Shown here: in pieces, positions 32,328 to 45,700 of the stretch | How positions within the stretch are numbered: the first letter of the stretch is position 1 | Layout of the letters: every line of letters starts with the position of its first letter | Assembly (NCBI GenBank): GCA_027946365.1 | Contig: JAPEUQ010000004.1 | Coordinates: 1,426,001 to 1,490,000 of the forward strand | Direction of reading: 5' to 3' | From: Kalmusia sp. IMI 367209 | Taxonomy: Eukaryota; Ascomycota; Dothideomycetes; Pleosporales; Didymosphaeriaceae | Length of the DNA: 64,000 nt | Notes under the pieces: generated by a model | The model's input: the letters and a program-made list of their open reading frames with translations, nothing else | The model's database searches: none | What the model was told of the DNA's origin: nothing | Position numbers and translations under genes: made by a program

Positions 32328-32962
32328 TCACTTCTTGTTAGGCAGTGTCATGCCTTTCCAGCCCTTGTGCGTGGGTGTATCGATATCAAATGTGCTGGTG
32401 ATGTTCGTCGTCGTCTTTCCTCTCCTTGGGTCCTCCGATAAGCCCTTCTCAATATCCTTCTCTTGCCCTGGTCTGGCCCGTCGTGGCGCCGGGGGATCGT
32501 TGAGGCGGACACCTGTTCGGCGGTTCTGACGCTTGGTAGCGGGCAGGTCAGCGGTGGAACGGCCTGTGAGACGGCGAGAGGCGCGACGGAGAGACTGGCG
32601 AACGTCCCATTGGCGTTTCTTTGCGAGCCAGAAGAGCACTGCGGAGGCAACTGCATGACATTTAGTACTGAGGACTTAACACCGGTGGGACGACACTGCC
32701 TACCTCCGATAACGATTACGAGGGATATAACGACGATGATGGCGGCTAGTCCACCTTTCGAGAGTGTGAATGCGCCCTTGTGGTCGCCTTCTGCTCCTGC
32801 ATCGCTGGGATCCTGAGGGTTGTCCTCGCCACCATTGTATCCCGTATTTGGCGTTTGAGCTGCCGTGTCCGTGTTCTGCGTTTGCGTCGGATCCTGAGCG
32901 ACGATTCTCTGTGCAAGCACAAGGAGAGTCAGGAGCCAGTATGCAGCGGAAGCCCTGGCCAT
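32328..32962 (-). CDS. Single-pass membrane protein with signal peptide, 193 aa
   Basis: Exons 32704-32962 and 32328-32650. Signal peptide at residues 1-22 (ARASAAYWLLTLLVLAQRIVAQ) with a probable cut after VAQ or nearby. A short Thr/Gln/Asn/Gly-rich ectodomain (QTQNTDTAAQTPNTGYNGG) probably carries O-glycans. One transmembrane helix follows, GGLAAIIVVISLVIVIGVASAVLFWLA, with its centre crossing the splice junction. The cytosolic tail of about 100 residues is strongly basic (KKRQWDVRQSLRRASRRL, RRARPGQEKD). The architecture (signal, short Thr-rich stalk, one helix, basic tail) is that of small fungal wall-sensor-like or plasma-membrane proteins. I see no WSC or other Cys domain, so a sensor role is only a guess. 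Confidence 0.75.
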
Positions 32963-34711
32963 GATGGCTCGGCTCGGTGCGGTGCAGAGTATAAGAGTTC
33001 GATTTGGGGTCCGGATGGTACGAGAGCACACCACAATGGCGTGGCGAAGGAAGCGCGGAGGTCAACTCAGTCAGTCGGTATCGCACAGTCCTCACATCAG
33101 CGAGCAGCCGTCTCTATATTTGCGCCCTGTCCCATCGCCTACCCCGCGACGGTTATCCCTCGGGCGGTTAGCCATGCTGCCAGTGTGATAGACCAGGTAG
33201 GCTGCCGGCAGTGGCACATCTCAATTTGGGTGTACTGGGTTCACAATGCAGAGGGCTTGGTGCGATGGACGACGGGGATTGGTGACGGCGGGCGCGTACC
33301 TAGGACATGGTGTTGAGGCGGGAGAATCACATTGCAGCGACAAGGGTGCGATGTGACGTCTGATTGGGTGGCGGTTTGGGCGCAAGCGCCAGGCCCTGCA
33401 TGTTTTGCCGACAGGGGGCAGAGGCGAAACCACGACGTGGGACGTCTGGCAGACGAGGCGAGTTTTTGAGTTGTCGCTTTGTGCCGGGACACATGGCGGC
33501 GCAGCTTTCGTGGGTGCTTGGTGGGATGCGTGGTCGAGACTGGTTTAGGCTGGAGGCTTTGTAATGGGCGCCTGGTAGCGCTGATAGTCAGGAGGATAGC
33601 GACATTGATTGCTGGCTGCAGAAACATCATACGATTTTTGCATTCCAGGTTGAAGCACTTTCTATTATTGAAGGCAGAAGCTACCGGGCCAGAATATGGC
33701 AACGACCGGGAAACACGATGGAATGGAGGCTCTTGACTTATTCACAGTGCCTCTACTCCTTATCATCTGCCTAGGTATTCCACACCACACCCATCAGGAA
33801 CGAAACTGGTCCAGCCTCTCGCGAGGCTTCTTGACAACTCCCAGGCCCTCCCAACCCTCGACGTCAAATTCGACGATCTTTCTGCATTGTATTATGGACC
33901 AGTGAAAAATTTTCGGGATGTTAGGCACCTTCACTACCCCACTCTAGTCAGAAGTTGTCCTCTAGCTAACGTTGGAGTGCTTACGGATACCCCGGTTCCT
34001 CGCATGATCCGTATTTTAACTTGGGAAAGTGCCTGGCTGCAAACGACTGGCCAGGTCTAGTATACCAGTTCTCCACAATGAAGGATTCAGACTTTTTGCC
34101 CTGAGTCTCAAATTGCACTGTAAGGTTCTGTTTCCAAATCTGCTTACCATATTCCGAAAAGACTGTAGATTCTGGAGACTTCATGAACCTATGTGGAGAG
34201 GTAAATCAATTCGGCGTGGCAAGGTGAGACCAGGCTGTTGCTGTCCTGAATTCTCTCGAACAGCGTCTCTTCGTGTCAATGATCCGTCATACTCTAGCTC
34301 TCTCGAATCGATATCTTGTTCACTGCCGCGTGCTCCCACTGTAGTCGCTGCAATGTACATAAGATGAGCGAATTACCTCTATTGTGATTGCAATAAGCTG
34401 TGAGTTGAAACGGAATAAGCACTTACTCATGATATCCAGCATGCACGAGTATTTTTTTCTCGAAATATCGCGTGATTCCGCAGTGTTATCGTAATGACAG
34501 CAATCGCGGCTTCCGCTCTGATGGTGGAAGGTGCAAAGGTGTGTACCCCCTCTCTGCCACCCGCCATCTCTCCTCCACAACACCTTCACCCCCCTTTTCG
34601 ATACATCCTGTATCATCTCACCTGTGCTTCTATTTTGTCTCTCTGCACCCCAATTCCGTTCGTGTGTCTGTCCGTTGAACCTTCAGGCTCTCGCAGTCGC
34701 TTCTGGGCGCC
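32963..34711. other. Intergenic, 1.75 kb between divergent genes
   Basis: Upstream region for both the surface-protein gene and the coiled-coil gene. The last 200 bases are C/T-rich in front of the coiled-coil start. Frames of 60-180 codons are present but show no domain or splice support. Confidence 0.5.
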
Positions 34712-37700
34712 ATGTCTGAGTTGTATGGCCAGAAAGGGAAGCATCCGGCCATGTCTCATGGTCCATCGCACCTACGAAACGAGTACAGGGCCGAGTCGAC
34801 CGGCGATGATCGTATCACAAAAGAGAGCATAATGCAAGTCCCTGACAGCCAAGTAATCGTACCGGAGTCCCAATACGACCAATTATCCGATACGTTCGAG
34901 AACGGACGCGGCTTGGATGCAAAAGCAGATTTAGAACAGCTCATGAACGACAAAGATGCCGCTTTTCTCGAGCGTAATCGGTTCACCAAGAATACCACAA
35001 CAGTAGCTTCTTTCTCTGACATCAAGTTGCTTTGTAAGCCGGACGAGACCGCAGAGGTTGTTTCTTCTTTCGCCTGGTCTGCACCGATGGCATTGCCTAA
35101 ACCAGTACCGCACAATGTGACAGCCTCCGCTCCTTTGGAATCGTCTCTTCCTACATTTTCACAAGAACTCATCAAAGCAAACCAATCAGGAGGCAGGTTC
35201 CATTGCTTGATAGTATTGCTGTGTCATAAGCTAACGGCCGTACCTAGACGAGGAACTTTCAAACCTATCTGTCCTTCGACAGGATGATCAAGGCTTGCCT
35301 TTGTCACAGGATCCACTTGTACCTCCTGAGCTAGATGTGGATGCTGCATCGTATGGTACTCCTGCCGCGGTTGTTAGTGGCGGGGCAACTACTGAGACTT
35401 GCAAGTGAGCGACCCTCTAGAATATCCTATTTCGTCCCTGTCTCTGTACTGACTTATGTATACAGCTCCGTTCTTCCCCGGACTTCTTACGCGAGCCACA
35501 CGCAAGTGGAACGATCCCACCGCCGCCCAAAGGGAAAGAAGCTGAAGAAGGGACGGAAGCCAAAGTCACATCATCCACGTGAGCCTACCGCATGGCCTCC
35601 GAAGTCTCGTAATACTGCCGAACAAGATCTTGCTCCCTCGGGTCCCTATAATGACATTACACTTGTTCCGAGTATACAGCCGCAGAGGTCGAAAACATCC
35701 CTTCAAGATATCCAGCCTGAAGCTTTCCTCGTTGAATCTATGTCGGCGGCACTAGATCCTCCGATAAAAGGTATGCAACCTGAGGATGAGCCGGCTGACT
35801 ACAAAGCAGATGGTAAAGATCAAGTGGGCATCCAGGAACACGGAGTGTCGACCAATCTGACTCCTGAAGAGCCTGTAAAAGAGGATTATCTAGCATATGA
35901 GGACCGTGAGGGCGAGGTGGCTCAACACAGGCAACAGCAGAGCTCATGCCCAGCTTTCACTCGTCCTGAGGATAACCAAAGCGCAAGAAACGACGAAGTG
36001 CTTGAAGCCCCCCGCTATGGCGATACCCCTCGTATCGATTCTCAGCCTGAAAACTGCGACGCAATGCTGCACGAGCCCTCTGCTCGCGATGGTATAGTTC
36101 GAATTAGCAAACCACGAGCGAAGAGGCGTGCGAAGGAACCGCCGGCCCCACAAACTCCGACAATCGGCGGGTACGAAAAAGTTTCACCTGAACACGAAGC
36201 TTTACTGAGCATTTTGGCAACATGTCTGCGTGCTGGCGATGCTAAGGCTCGAGACATTATTGACGCTAACACGAAGGCTCATGGAGCTACCATTGCTTCA
36301 TTACAAGAGACCATCAGTCATCAGAGTAACTTTATCGAGAATTTACGGTCAGAGAACCACAATCTTCATAGTAGACTGCAAAGACTGTCAGAATCAACAA
36401 ATCGACTGCAAAAGTTCATGAAAGGCATGGAAGGTGATTACGCTAGGCTCAAAGGAGAAACCGAGAGCCACCACAAAACGTGCAACGAAATTGTGAAAGA
36501 CAAGGTGCAAGAAGTCGAACAAGAGAAGTTAGCCATGAGAAAGGAGTTACTGAAGACGATAGATACCTTGTCCACCAGTCAGCGGCATATGAAAGCCGTC
36601 ATGGATGAGTGCTTCAGCCGCTTGGTGGTCACCGAATCTAAGCATGAAGCTCTCAAGAGTGAACTCGAGAATCAAACTAGCCTGTATGATCAAGAGAAAC
36701 TGAGGCGTTCAGATCTCGAGCAGCAGATTCTGCCTGTGATTCAGAACATTCAGGCCAGTCTGAAAGATGATCATGCTGCTCTCGTCGAAAAGTTGAGCAT
36801 TTTACAAGGTTCTCTGAAAGACACAACAGGAGAATCAGAGCGGGATGCCTACCTAAAAGAGTGTTCAGCTGCGCTCCGTAATTTAGAGGCTATCCCAATG
36901 CTCCCCGCTAAGGATCTTCGAAAAGCTGAAGGAATGCTACGTTTCGTCCACGAGAGGTAGTTCCTTCTATATCCAAGCTGAATGACGCGGCTGACTGTTG
37001 GGAAGTATCGAATCTAAGTTTAACGGTCTTACCAAATCTGTTGAACAGATTGATCTTCCAACTCACGAACTCCAACACTACATTCAGCAACAATTCAGTA
37101 CTTTGCGTGCCGATGTAATGAAATTCGATGAGGCGTTTGTAGAGTATCGAAACGCTCAGCATACTATTGACGACCTTCATCAACAACTTGAACTGCAGAA
37201 GGAGCAGTATATGAACCTTGAAGGATCGGTGCGCTCTTCTCGGCAGGAGGAAGCGGACTTGAAAAGCCGTTACTCTCAATTAGAAGTAGAGCTCGAAGAG
37301 TGGAAATCAAAATCTTGTGGCCACGGATCGGATCCCTTAAAGCTAGAACAAGAGATAGCCAACCTTCGACAACAGGTTAAGAAGGCTAGAGAAGACCTGC
37401 GAGAAGGGCTCACCGAGTTGGGCCGTGTCCAACAGAGATCAGAAGATCAGACGATAGAATTGGCTAAAGTAAAGGTAACATACCAGCAATACTTTCAATG
37501 AGCAACTAACAAAGTTACCAGGAAATTATGAGAGAGGAAGAGGCTGATTTTGAGGCGGAAATCGACCATGTGAGGCGAGAGAGAGACGGTAGGGATGAGG
37601 CACTTCGTGACCTGCAAAACGAAAAGCATACCCTAGCAAGTGAATTCCAACTTGCTAAGGGTGAGATTCAAAACCTCACCTCTGAAATGGAGACGTTGCG

Positions 37701-39790
37701 AGAGGCTAATATCGAGTCTAAGAAGGAACTAGTGGAAGCTCGATTAGCTAACACGCAGGTGGCATCGCGGTCCTCCGAGTTTGCACTTGCCAAGCAACAC
37801 TTGGCACAGCAAGTTGAAGCCTTACATTCAAAAGAGCAAGGTTTCAATGACTTGCAACAGGAAAATGCTGATATGAAGGCTAAGATTGCGGAGATTGTAC
37901 AAGAGAAAGACAAACTCCAGATGCGTCTGGATGCGGAGGAATCCAAGATCTCAGTCTTGAGAGAAAAGATTGACAAGGGTAACAAGACGAATGAGAAAAT
38001 GTCTTCGTCTTGGAGGCAGCTGCAGAGCAATGCAGACACACTGCAAAACGAGAAAGAACAGCTACAATTGCAACTGGTTGTGAGTCAGTCAACTCTCTCA
38101 ACGTGGAAGAAAGAACTCGATAACCGAGATACGACGATCCAAAAAAATGCCGATGCCCTGGAGGGTCTAAAGCGTCAGACAGATGAATTACAGAAGGAGA
38201 AACGGGAGTTGGAAGTCAGTCTGAAACGCTCTCGCGATAATGAAGCAAAGATGGTCGATACCCAGGCTGTTCATTCGTCTGAGAAGGAGAGCCTTGAAGT
38301 TGAAGTGGCTAAGCTTCGCGAATCTCTAAATACAAAGGACAAGGAGCTGCAACGTTCACAATCCGATGCAGCGGGTCAGTCGAAAATCGCTGCAGACCGA
38401 CACGCCTTGGAGATCGAACAACTTAACCGCCGTGTGAGTCAGGCACAGAATATTGCCGAAAAGAAGAGTCATGAGATCGAGGCGCATAAAAAAACTATGG
38501 ATGAGAAGTACGAGATGCTTTTGCATGAGTTTCGAGGCAAACAGATCGCATCTATGCAGTCGGTGGCGCTACAGTCGCAATCTTCACAATTAAGCACGGA
38601 ATCGAACTCACGTACCAGTCAAACACTCGATGTTAAAGGGGGAAAGATGAGGAAGAAGCCTAATCGGCACAATACTCTAGTGCTTGATGTCGCGGAAGCT
38701 TCACACGGTCAGTCAAAGCCACTTCCTCTGCAGCGCAACGGCTTCGATGATCAAGGCGAAGATGACCATGTTCTGGGCCCTTTCGATCCACAGGTGGATG
38801 ATGCCCAAGGCAACAAGGGTTCCTCGACATCTTTGATCGACAATTTCACTCAAGGTATGAGCCAGACAACGGAGCACGACAAGGAAACAGCTTCTTCTAG
38901 CGCACTTTCGGACCCCCCATCATCTGATAGTATCATCGACATGTCCCCACTCGACAATGGCACTACAGCCCTTCGCTCTGGAGACGTCCGCAAACGCTCT
39001 GTACTTGAGGGAGGCCCACGTAGGAGCCATCAAGATGGGACACTGAAAAATCCAACTCATGCGTTTCTCCACGAGTCGTTTTCATTGTCTCAAAGTCGTC
39101 CAAAGTCACAAGCAAACACTAGCTCTCGAATGTTGCTACCTCAAGCCTCCCTTGCAGCGTCTGGAAGTGATCAGTCCTTTCGTACAAGCTCCAATCGACC
39201 TCAACCACTATATGGTAGATACGATGGACAGACGACTGAGCGACGTGAAAAGGCCATCTCGCCGGACCACATTGGTCGATCCAGGCTCCGCCACAAAACC
39301 CATGATCATTGTGATGACACCGCTCTTGATGTATCTGGTGGTAGTCAACTCTCCGATTCCTCTCAACCTATGGGCCAGCGTTCCGTTCTCAAACGGAAGA
39401 ACTCAGAAGAGTATAGCCACGACAATGGGACCTCAAAGCGAAATCGAAGCTCGCCACGCTCATGCCTATCTTCTTTGACTCAGCATGCATCCCAAAATCG
39501 TTCGCTCGCCGTACAGAGTCCTCAACAACGAACTCGTCAACAACGTGCTTCTCAGAGCGTATCTGTGCCCACCCAGAGCCAAGTGCAATACTCGACAAGA
39601 TCTCGGGGAAGTGGCGCAAGACCTGGTTCAGCTGTTCGACCTCCTCGATCTAAGAGTATGTCTCTATTCCTGTTGATTTAGATCCTTTCACGCTAATTTA
39701 TCAAATATAGAAGGTAGGAAGCGCCGTGACGATTACGACGCGGTATTCGACCGGGAGATTCGATTAGGAAATAGTCGCCGTATGCGCTGA
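34712..39790 (+). CDS. Large coiled-coil protein, 1603 aa
   Basis: Exons are 34712-35192, 35248-35404, 35466-36956, 37006-37474, 37522-39655 and 39711-39790; the sum is an exact multiple of three. The N-terminal 430 residues are mostly disordered, with polar motifs (DSQVIVPESQYDQL) and a Lys-rich patch KGKKLKKGRKPKSHH. From about residue 450 to 1050 the protein is an almost continuous heptad-rich coiled coil (for example EHEALLSILATCLRAGD, then long Glu/Lys/Leu/Gln stretches). The C-terminal 400 residues are Ser-rich with basic islands (KRKNSEEYS, SKRNRSSPR) and end KGRKRRDDYDAVFDREI. A structural or tethering role, perhaps nuclear given the basic islands, is an inference; I do not recognise the family. 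Intron 1 works only as a GC-AG intron (donor GCAGGT, acceptor CCTAG); the neighbouring GT would break the frame. Confidence 0.8.
35193..35247 (+). other. Non-canonical GC-AG intron
   Basis: 55-base intron with donor AG/GCAGGT, branch CTAAC 13 bases before the end, and acceptor CCTAG. Using GC gives phase 1 and joins to exon 2 in frame (GGAG|AC, Gly-Asp). Using the GT four bases downstream gives a premature stop at 35285. Confidence 0.6.
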
Positions 39791-42700
39791 GTACTTTAGC
39801 CTCTGAGGTATCTCTTCAACGTTTGACGTACAAGAGGTATCAGGTTCTATGTGAGCATGTGGATGTAGTTTTCCTTATATATCATTTTGTGAGTTGTCAG
39901 ACCCATTGCGTACGCGGTCTCTCGCTGACGAGAATTAGACATACCATCTTAATGTGCCCTTAAACATATATCGGGGTTGAGGATTGATGGCAAATCGAGA
40001 AAATGGCTAACGAGTGCAAAATTACCTTGTACGTTGATATTGTATTCTTGTAATGCTCGTAGCTATGTGGGGTTGAGGGTTGACTGTAGCCCATGCTGCT
40101 ATGTGGGAGGTGGTAGAAGTACCATTCGGGCGCAAGGTAGTATATATCAAAGGCTTAAATGCATGAAGTAGGCCGTTATGGCTAGGTAGCCGTATAATAG
40201 TATGTTGATGAGTGGTGCTTTGTGTGCTATTGTCCGATCACGCTCACAGTCATCGGGACGAGCCAAGCTTGGCTCCTGCCCCTTCCCGTTTTAGTGTGGT
40301 CGTGAATGTTTTTGTGCGCGCCGTTGATTTTGACGTTGGCTGGCTTCTGTTTCTCTCCCCGCCCTGCTCGTGTCTCTCCTCCTACACCCAACCCACAACA
40401 ACGGGTCCCACCCACAAATTCTTATCTCTCTTTGCGGCAAGGACCTGCACTTAATGGACTTCGTTTTCTACTTATCTCTTCTCATTCCATCCCGTGGGGT
40501 GCTCAGCGGGTCGCGAGCAGTGGCATCCTGGCCACGCTGTTGTTGTCCTCCACTCTACGGCACACACAAGCAACCCTTCTTCTTTTATGTAGGCCTTCGA
40601 AGGGTCCCCTACAGTACTTTATAGCGATCTGAAATGGCTTCTCCGTGCTGCAGCTTCTTGGGGTCGAAAACGCCGCGTCGAAGGCGTAGATTGGCAGCGC
40701 GCGACCCTCTCCTCTGACATCAACAAAGGATGGTCGGTAGCTGCCACCCACATGCTCACAGCTTCATGAGTAAGTACTATCTCTTTTCACGACACGCAGC
40801 CGTATGTCAGGTGAGCTTAGTTGGCAGTCGCTCTGATATCGTCGCCCTGACATCGAGGCCCACGCCAGGGGCTTTGCCGTCCTTGATCGAGGCGGGCGTC
40901 GAGAGCTTGCGAATGTTTAAAGCCTCGTGCTGACTTTTCCGATAGCGCTGTGTCCAACAGTGCTCTAGTTGATCAAATTGACAGGTCGTCTAGGTACGGC
41001 GGTCGAGATCTCATAGGTACTCTACTGCTCCCACCGCGACGCAACCCAGGCGGATGCTGATCGCTCTGCAACCTCACCTACCCGACGACGGTCTTGCTAC
41101 TCAGCATTGATTGCTGAGAGCTATGTTCCTTCGTGAACCGGCACCATAACAGCGTGCTGGCCGCGCAGCCTAATTTGTCGCGCAAGACAGAGAATTCGTC
41201 GATGCCTCGTGCGCAAACCATGGTGAGTCTTCTGTCAATTATTCCTCCCTGTACCCACACAACTTGTCAACCAGAATTTATTGACGGGGCTCAGTCAACC
41301 CAGTGGCTAATTGTTGGGCTTCTCAGCTCGAGTGGCGGCGCCTTCATAAGACCATCGGCCTCAATGAAACACCCTGCACACAGCCATGGCGACGATATAC
41401 CGGCTTGTTTGACAGAAATATCTCAGCTGTCTTACTGCATTCAACACCAGAGATGTGTTATGCCACAATAGACATGAGCCCTCTATTGTGCTAAGGTAAT
41501 ATTCCTCGATTTCCATACCATGCCGCCGTCACATCGGGACCGCTGCCTTACAGCGATAAACACGACCCGGCTCCGGCCAATAGCGTAGAAAGAAATCACC
41601 GCGACTGAGAGAGAGCAGGCACCCTCGTATATATCATCTCTCGGACACGATGAAATCATTGATTGGAAGGGCATTGACTTGATATCATGTATCAAGAGTT
41701 CCTTGAGTGCTTTCGACTAGCCCCTTCACGAGGACGAGGACAACCGCTGAAATCCTGGCATTCGAAGACGCTTGACTGCTAGATATAAGTCCGAACTCCT
41801 TTCAAAAGCGAGGTAAGCCGTTCGGTCTGTTCTTGTTCTGTTTTCCAATTACACACGGTTGCCAATCCAGGATGTAGCTTCCTCTATGGTTGCAGCCTGC
41901 TTTCCGAAGCCGAAGATTAATTCAGCAACACGACAGGCTCTCCTCTCGGTTCTCGAGGTGGGGCACCCACACGATTGGGCAGAAATAGGGGATTGGTAAG
42001 TTCCCCGTTGTTGCAGTTGGTAGACTGCTTCAAGACGTCTGGCTTGTAGGTTGCAGATGATGCATGAGATGGTGCGTTATCGGGAGCGCCCTCGTGGCCA
42101 GCTGCTACCACAGCTCGTACCGTGACGGTTTCTCAGCTCATACATTCGTTGCGCTTTATGTTGATGAGCAGATGCTGACACTTGGTCCGTCCACTCCAGT
42201 GTATGACTTTCTCGCGTCCGGCGTATCCTCTCGAATCCACTTCATGCGACAAGGACACCTCTTCCTCGGTCGTATATCAATTGCCGTATCATTATCATCC
42301 AAACTCGAGAAGGGATACACAATGGGCCATACAATGCAAATTACGAGGTCGAGAGCGCAGGATCGGGCAGCTGTGGCACCTATCACGGTATGTCTCTCTT
42401 ATCATCGTATCATGCCTGTTGTAAGACGGCCCTGGCACTTGGATTCTACGACCATCGTCCCATTCATCTCTTTAAGAGAATGTAAATGGTAGGGGCTAAG
42501 ATAAATGCGAACCTCGCCGGCGGGAGTGTTGGGTCGGACTTCATTCCTTGGGCTAGAAACTTCAAATGGTGGTATGCGTGGCCGTCCTATAGCCCTCTGA
42601 AGAGGAGGGAAAATAATCTTGGAAGCCGACGAGCGACGCAGAAGAGTCCCTTAGCAGCGTTGGCGTCCGTTACGCTATGCTGCTCAAGGTACTTCTGCTC

Positions 42701-45700
42701 GTACATTTTGATCTTGTTGTTGAGAGCGCGTTGTGAGTGTGCTGACTTTAACAGGGACGAGGCCTGATAGCAGCAAGCTTTGGATTACCCTAACACTGTA
42801 ATAAACTTCTCAGATGAGCGAATTGACATCTCTTTGGTTGCCCGTCGTTCAGTCCTGCAGCTGCAGCGCTATCGAAACGCCGAGACAAGACCTTAATGGA
42901 CAACGTCGAGTTTGAGTAGCCTGTTTCACAACCTCATTTTGGGAAGGTATTCCTCACATGAATGTCATGTTACAGATGAAAATCATAGAGCAGCTGAAGT
43001 GTCTAGGCAGGCTGGTTGTCGGATGTCCTCATCTTTTGCACAACATTTTCGAAACGCTTCCTCGGTAAGATTTCCTTCATGTCTCCATTGACTGTATTTG
43101 CAGTGTATCGTCGTGGCGATGATGATACAAAACACACAAGCAGTATCAAAAAAACGGAGAGAACTTGAGCCGAACAACCCTCTGTTCTCGATGAGCCGCA
43201 AAAAATTAGCATCTGAGCCATTATTGAAATGCTTATGTTGAATCTACCGTCAACAGTAGAGAAGCTGACTCTTTCTCAGACATGATGAAGACTTAGTGGG
43301 TACCGACCAAGGGCTGCAGCATCGCTCTTGAACCAGCGCTTTGGACATGTGAAGCGCCCATCATACCCACTAAGTCACCTGGAGTTGGGGTTCGGATCCA
43401 TTATAACAACTCTATAATCGGCCGCGGCGATGAAGAATGGACTTCTCGTACTACCGTCTCTACGCAGAAGAGTTCCACGGGCAGTCTTTGGGCGTCTGCA
43501 TGGCTGCGCCTAGTAGTAATCTTTCCTCGTATATGTCGTCTTCAGTGGTCGCATCTTATGGATGACGAACTTTGAAAGACCTTTGGCTCACATTATTCAC
43601 AGGTATACTATCTCTTTTCTCAACCAAGACCGCAGCTTGATTGAATCCGTATATTCGCGTTCCTTATCGTCATGTTGTCGCTTAACCAATGGCTAGGCCG
43701 ACGATCTTGATCTCCAATGTCCTGATTTAAACACCACGAGCCAAGATTCATACAGAACCTTGGGCAGCGGAAGACCGCTTGTGGGTTTAACACTTGGTGT
43801 TGTGGAACCAAGAACTGCGAGGAGACGTCTCATATCCCCGGCAGCAGGGAGATCAATCGTTGAAGCCTAGGATCGATGCAGGAGGATCCCTTAGTTGGTA
43901 GCGCCCGCCCGCTCCATACGACCTAAGGATCTCCGTGCTCGTGCATTCCTCTCTTCATTTTAGAGGCACTCTGAATTTTTTTATTGCTGACTTCGGTTGT
44001 TCGAATTGACCTATACGGCATCCCGGCATATGTGATTTCGAATCATAGCTAAGACATTTTGGCTACTTATGTTGCGGCTGGGTTTTCGAGACGACGAGTA
44101 TTCCCAGATATTCCGCTTCCAAGGCCACTTTTACAGGATACAGCTCGGCCTCATCTGCGCACATCAATGGATTTCCGAGAGCGTGTTTAAGGTTAGTACC
44201 TATTCTCCTAAGCGTATTACAAGCACATACCTTAATGACGATAATTGGTCATTTTTTCGACCGAGCTACAAATGCACTCAATGAAATCAGCCTTTCTCTG
44301 ACATCTCTTCTTTTTAACATCGATAAAGCTGGAAGATCTGTAAAAAGGAATCGCTAACGACTTATAGGGGACCAGCAAAAGCTCATGCGTTGAGAACGAG
44401 ACCTGTTTGTTACAAGCCAGTAAGATACGTGTCCACGTTTATCCTACTCATTCTGATGATATTTTTCTTCTTGGGCTTTCTGCGAGACGAGCGAACAACC
44501 GAATCTTCCTCTCCCTAACGCCAATCATTAGCTGAAATGCAAAGAGGCTTCCGGCCCCAAAACTGAACAGATCGACTACGAGACTGTTGTACAAACTATA
44601 TTAGTAGGTCACTTCCTGTTATTTCATGTTTTCTTACTGCATGATGTTACTTCCATGTTCGTTATCGCTCTGCAAGCTTGTTTCAGCTACTGGAGTCAAC
44701 CATCTCTCTGAACTTCCATCCGTTCACAGAACAGCGAAGCGCACCTATAGAGAGCTAGCTAATACTTATGCAGATATTTCCATTCGTTCACTTTTAGCCG
44801 CCAATTCTAGACTTACGAAGAAGTAAGTACGTGCAGGTTATGAGTAAGTACCGTTCTCTTTCAGCAAGACACCCACCGAGTTCCAAAATGGACTTCCATA
44901 TCTCATTTGCTGTTGATAGAGTTGTACCACCGTGCCGTCTGATCTGAACGTTTCGAATATACACGATGAGGATTTCGGCTCCGTCTATACCGCACTTCCA
45001 CGAAGTCTCAACCGATCTTATGTAGATCTTGTTGACAGCACAAGGCTGCAATCATACCCCTAGGCTTTAGAAGAAATGCGCTGCTGCGGAACTTCAGTAA
45101 AGTAAGTACCTCACCACTCGTTTCAGGCTTGCCGCTTCTAAAGATAAGGAGAGTCATTAAAGTTCGCATCTTTTCTGGTTTGAGGGATACTGACTAGTGA
45201 TAGGCTTCTTCTACGATCGTGGTGTATTGTTGGAAATAGCCAGTAAAATCAAGAGCACGGTATGCAGCTTCTAATACGAAGTTAGTTGCTCATCTAATGG
45301 CCAGCACCTTCTGCGAAGAATAAGTCCGAACCTTTGAGTAGCAAGCTTCTTGAATCTTTGAACAGATAAAATCTGCAACCATCTCGAAGATTTACTGTCG
45401 CGGAGAACTCATCTGATCATACGCTGACTTGATAAGCGTTCTGAAATAGGCGGCTCCTTTCGATCAGCCAATCTTCTGCATTACGCTGCGCCTCGAGAAG
45501 TAGCTATGCGTCATTGGGAGAATATCTAGTTGCCGTGAGGTCAGTATCTTGTTGTTCTAAGCGGCTGATGTATGATGAGCAACCTCGAGACCCAAACAGA
45601 TTCTCTGAAGACAAACCCGACTTCATAATCCTGTATCAGTATTCCTCTGACATCTTAAATCTCACTCACCATTAGAATCATATTCCCTTGATTGGACTTG

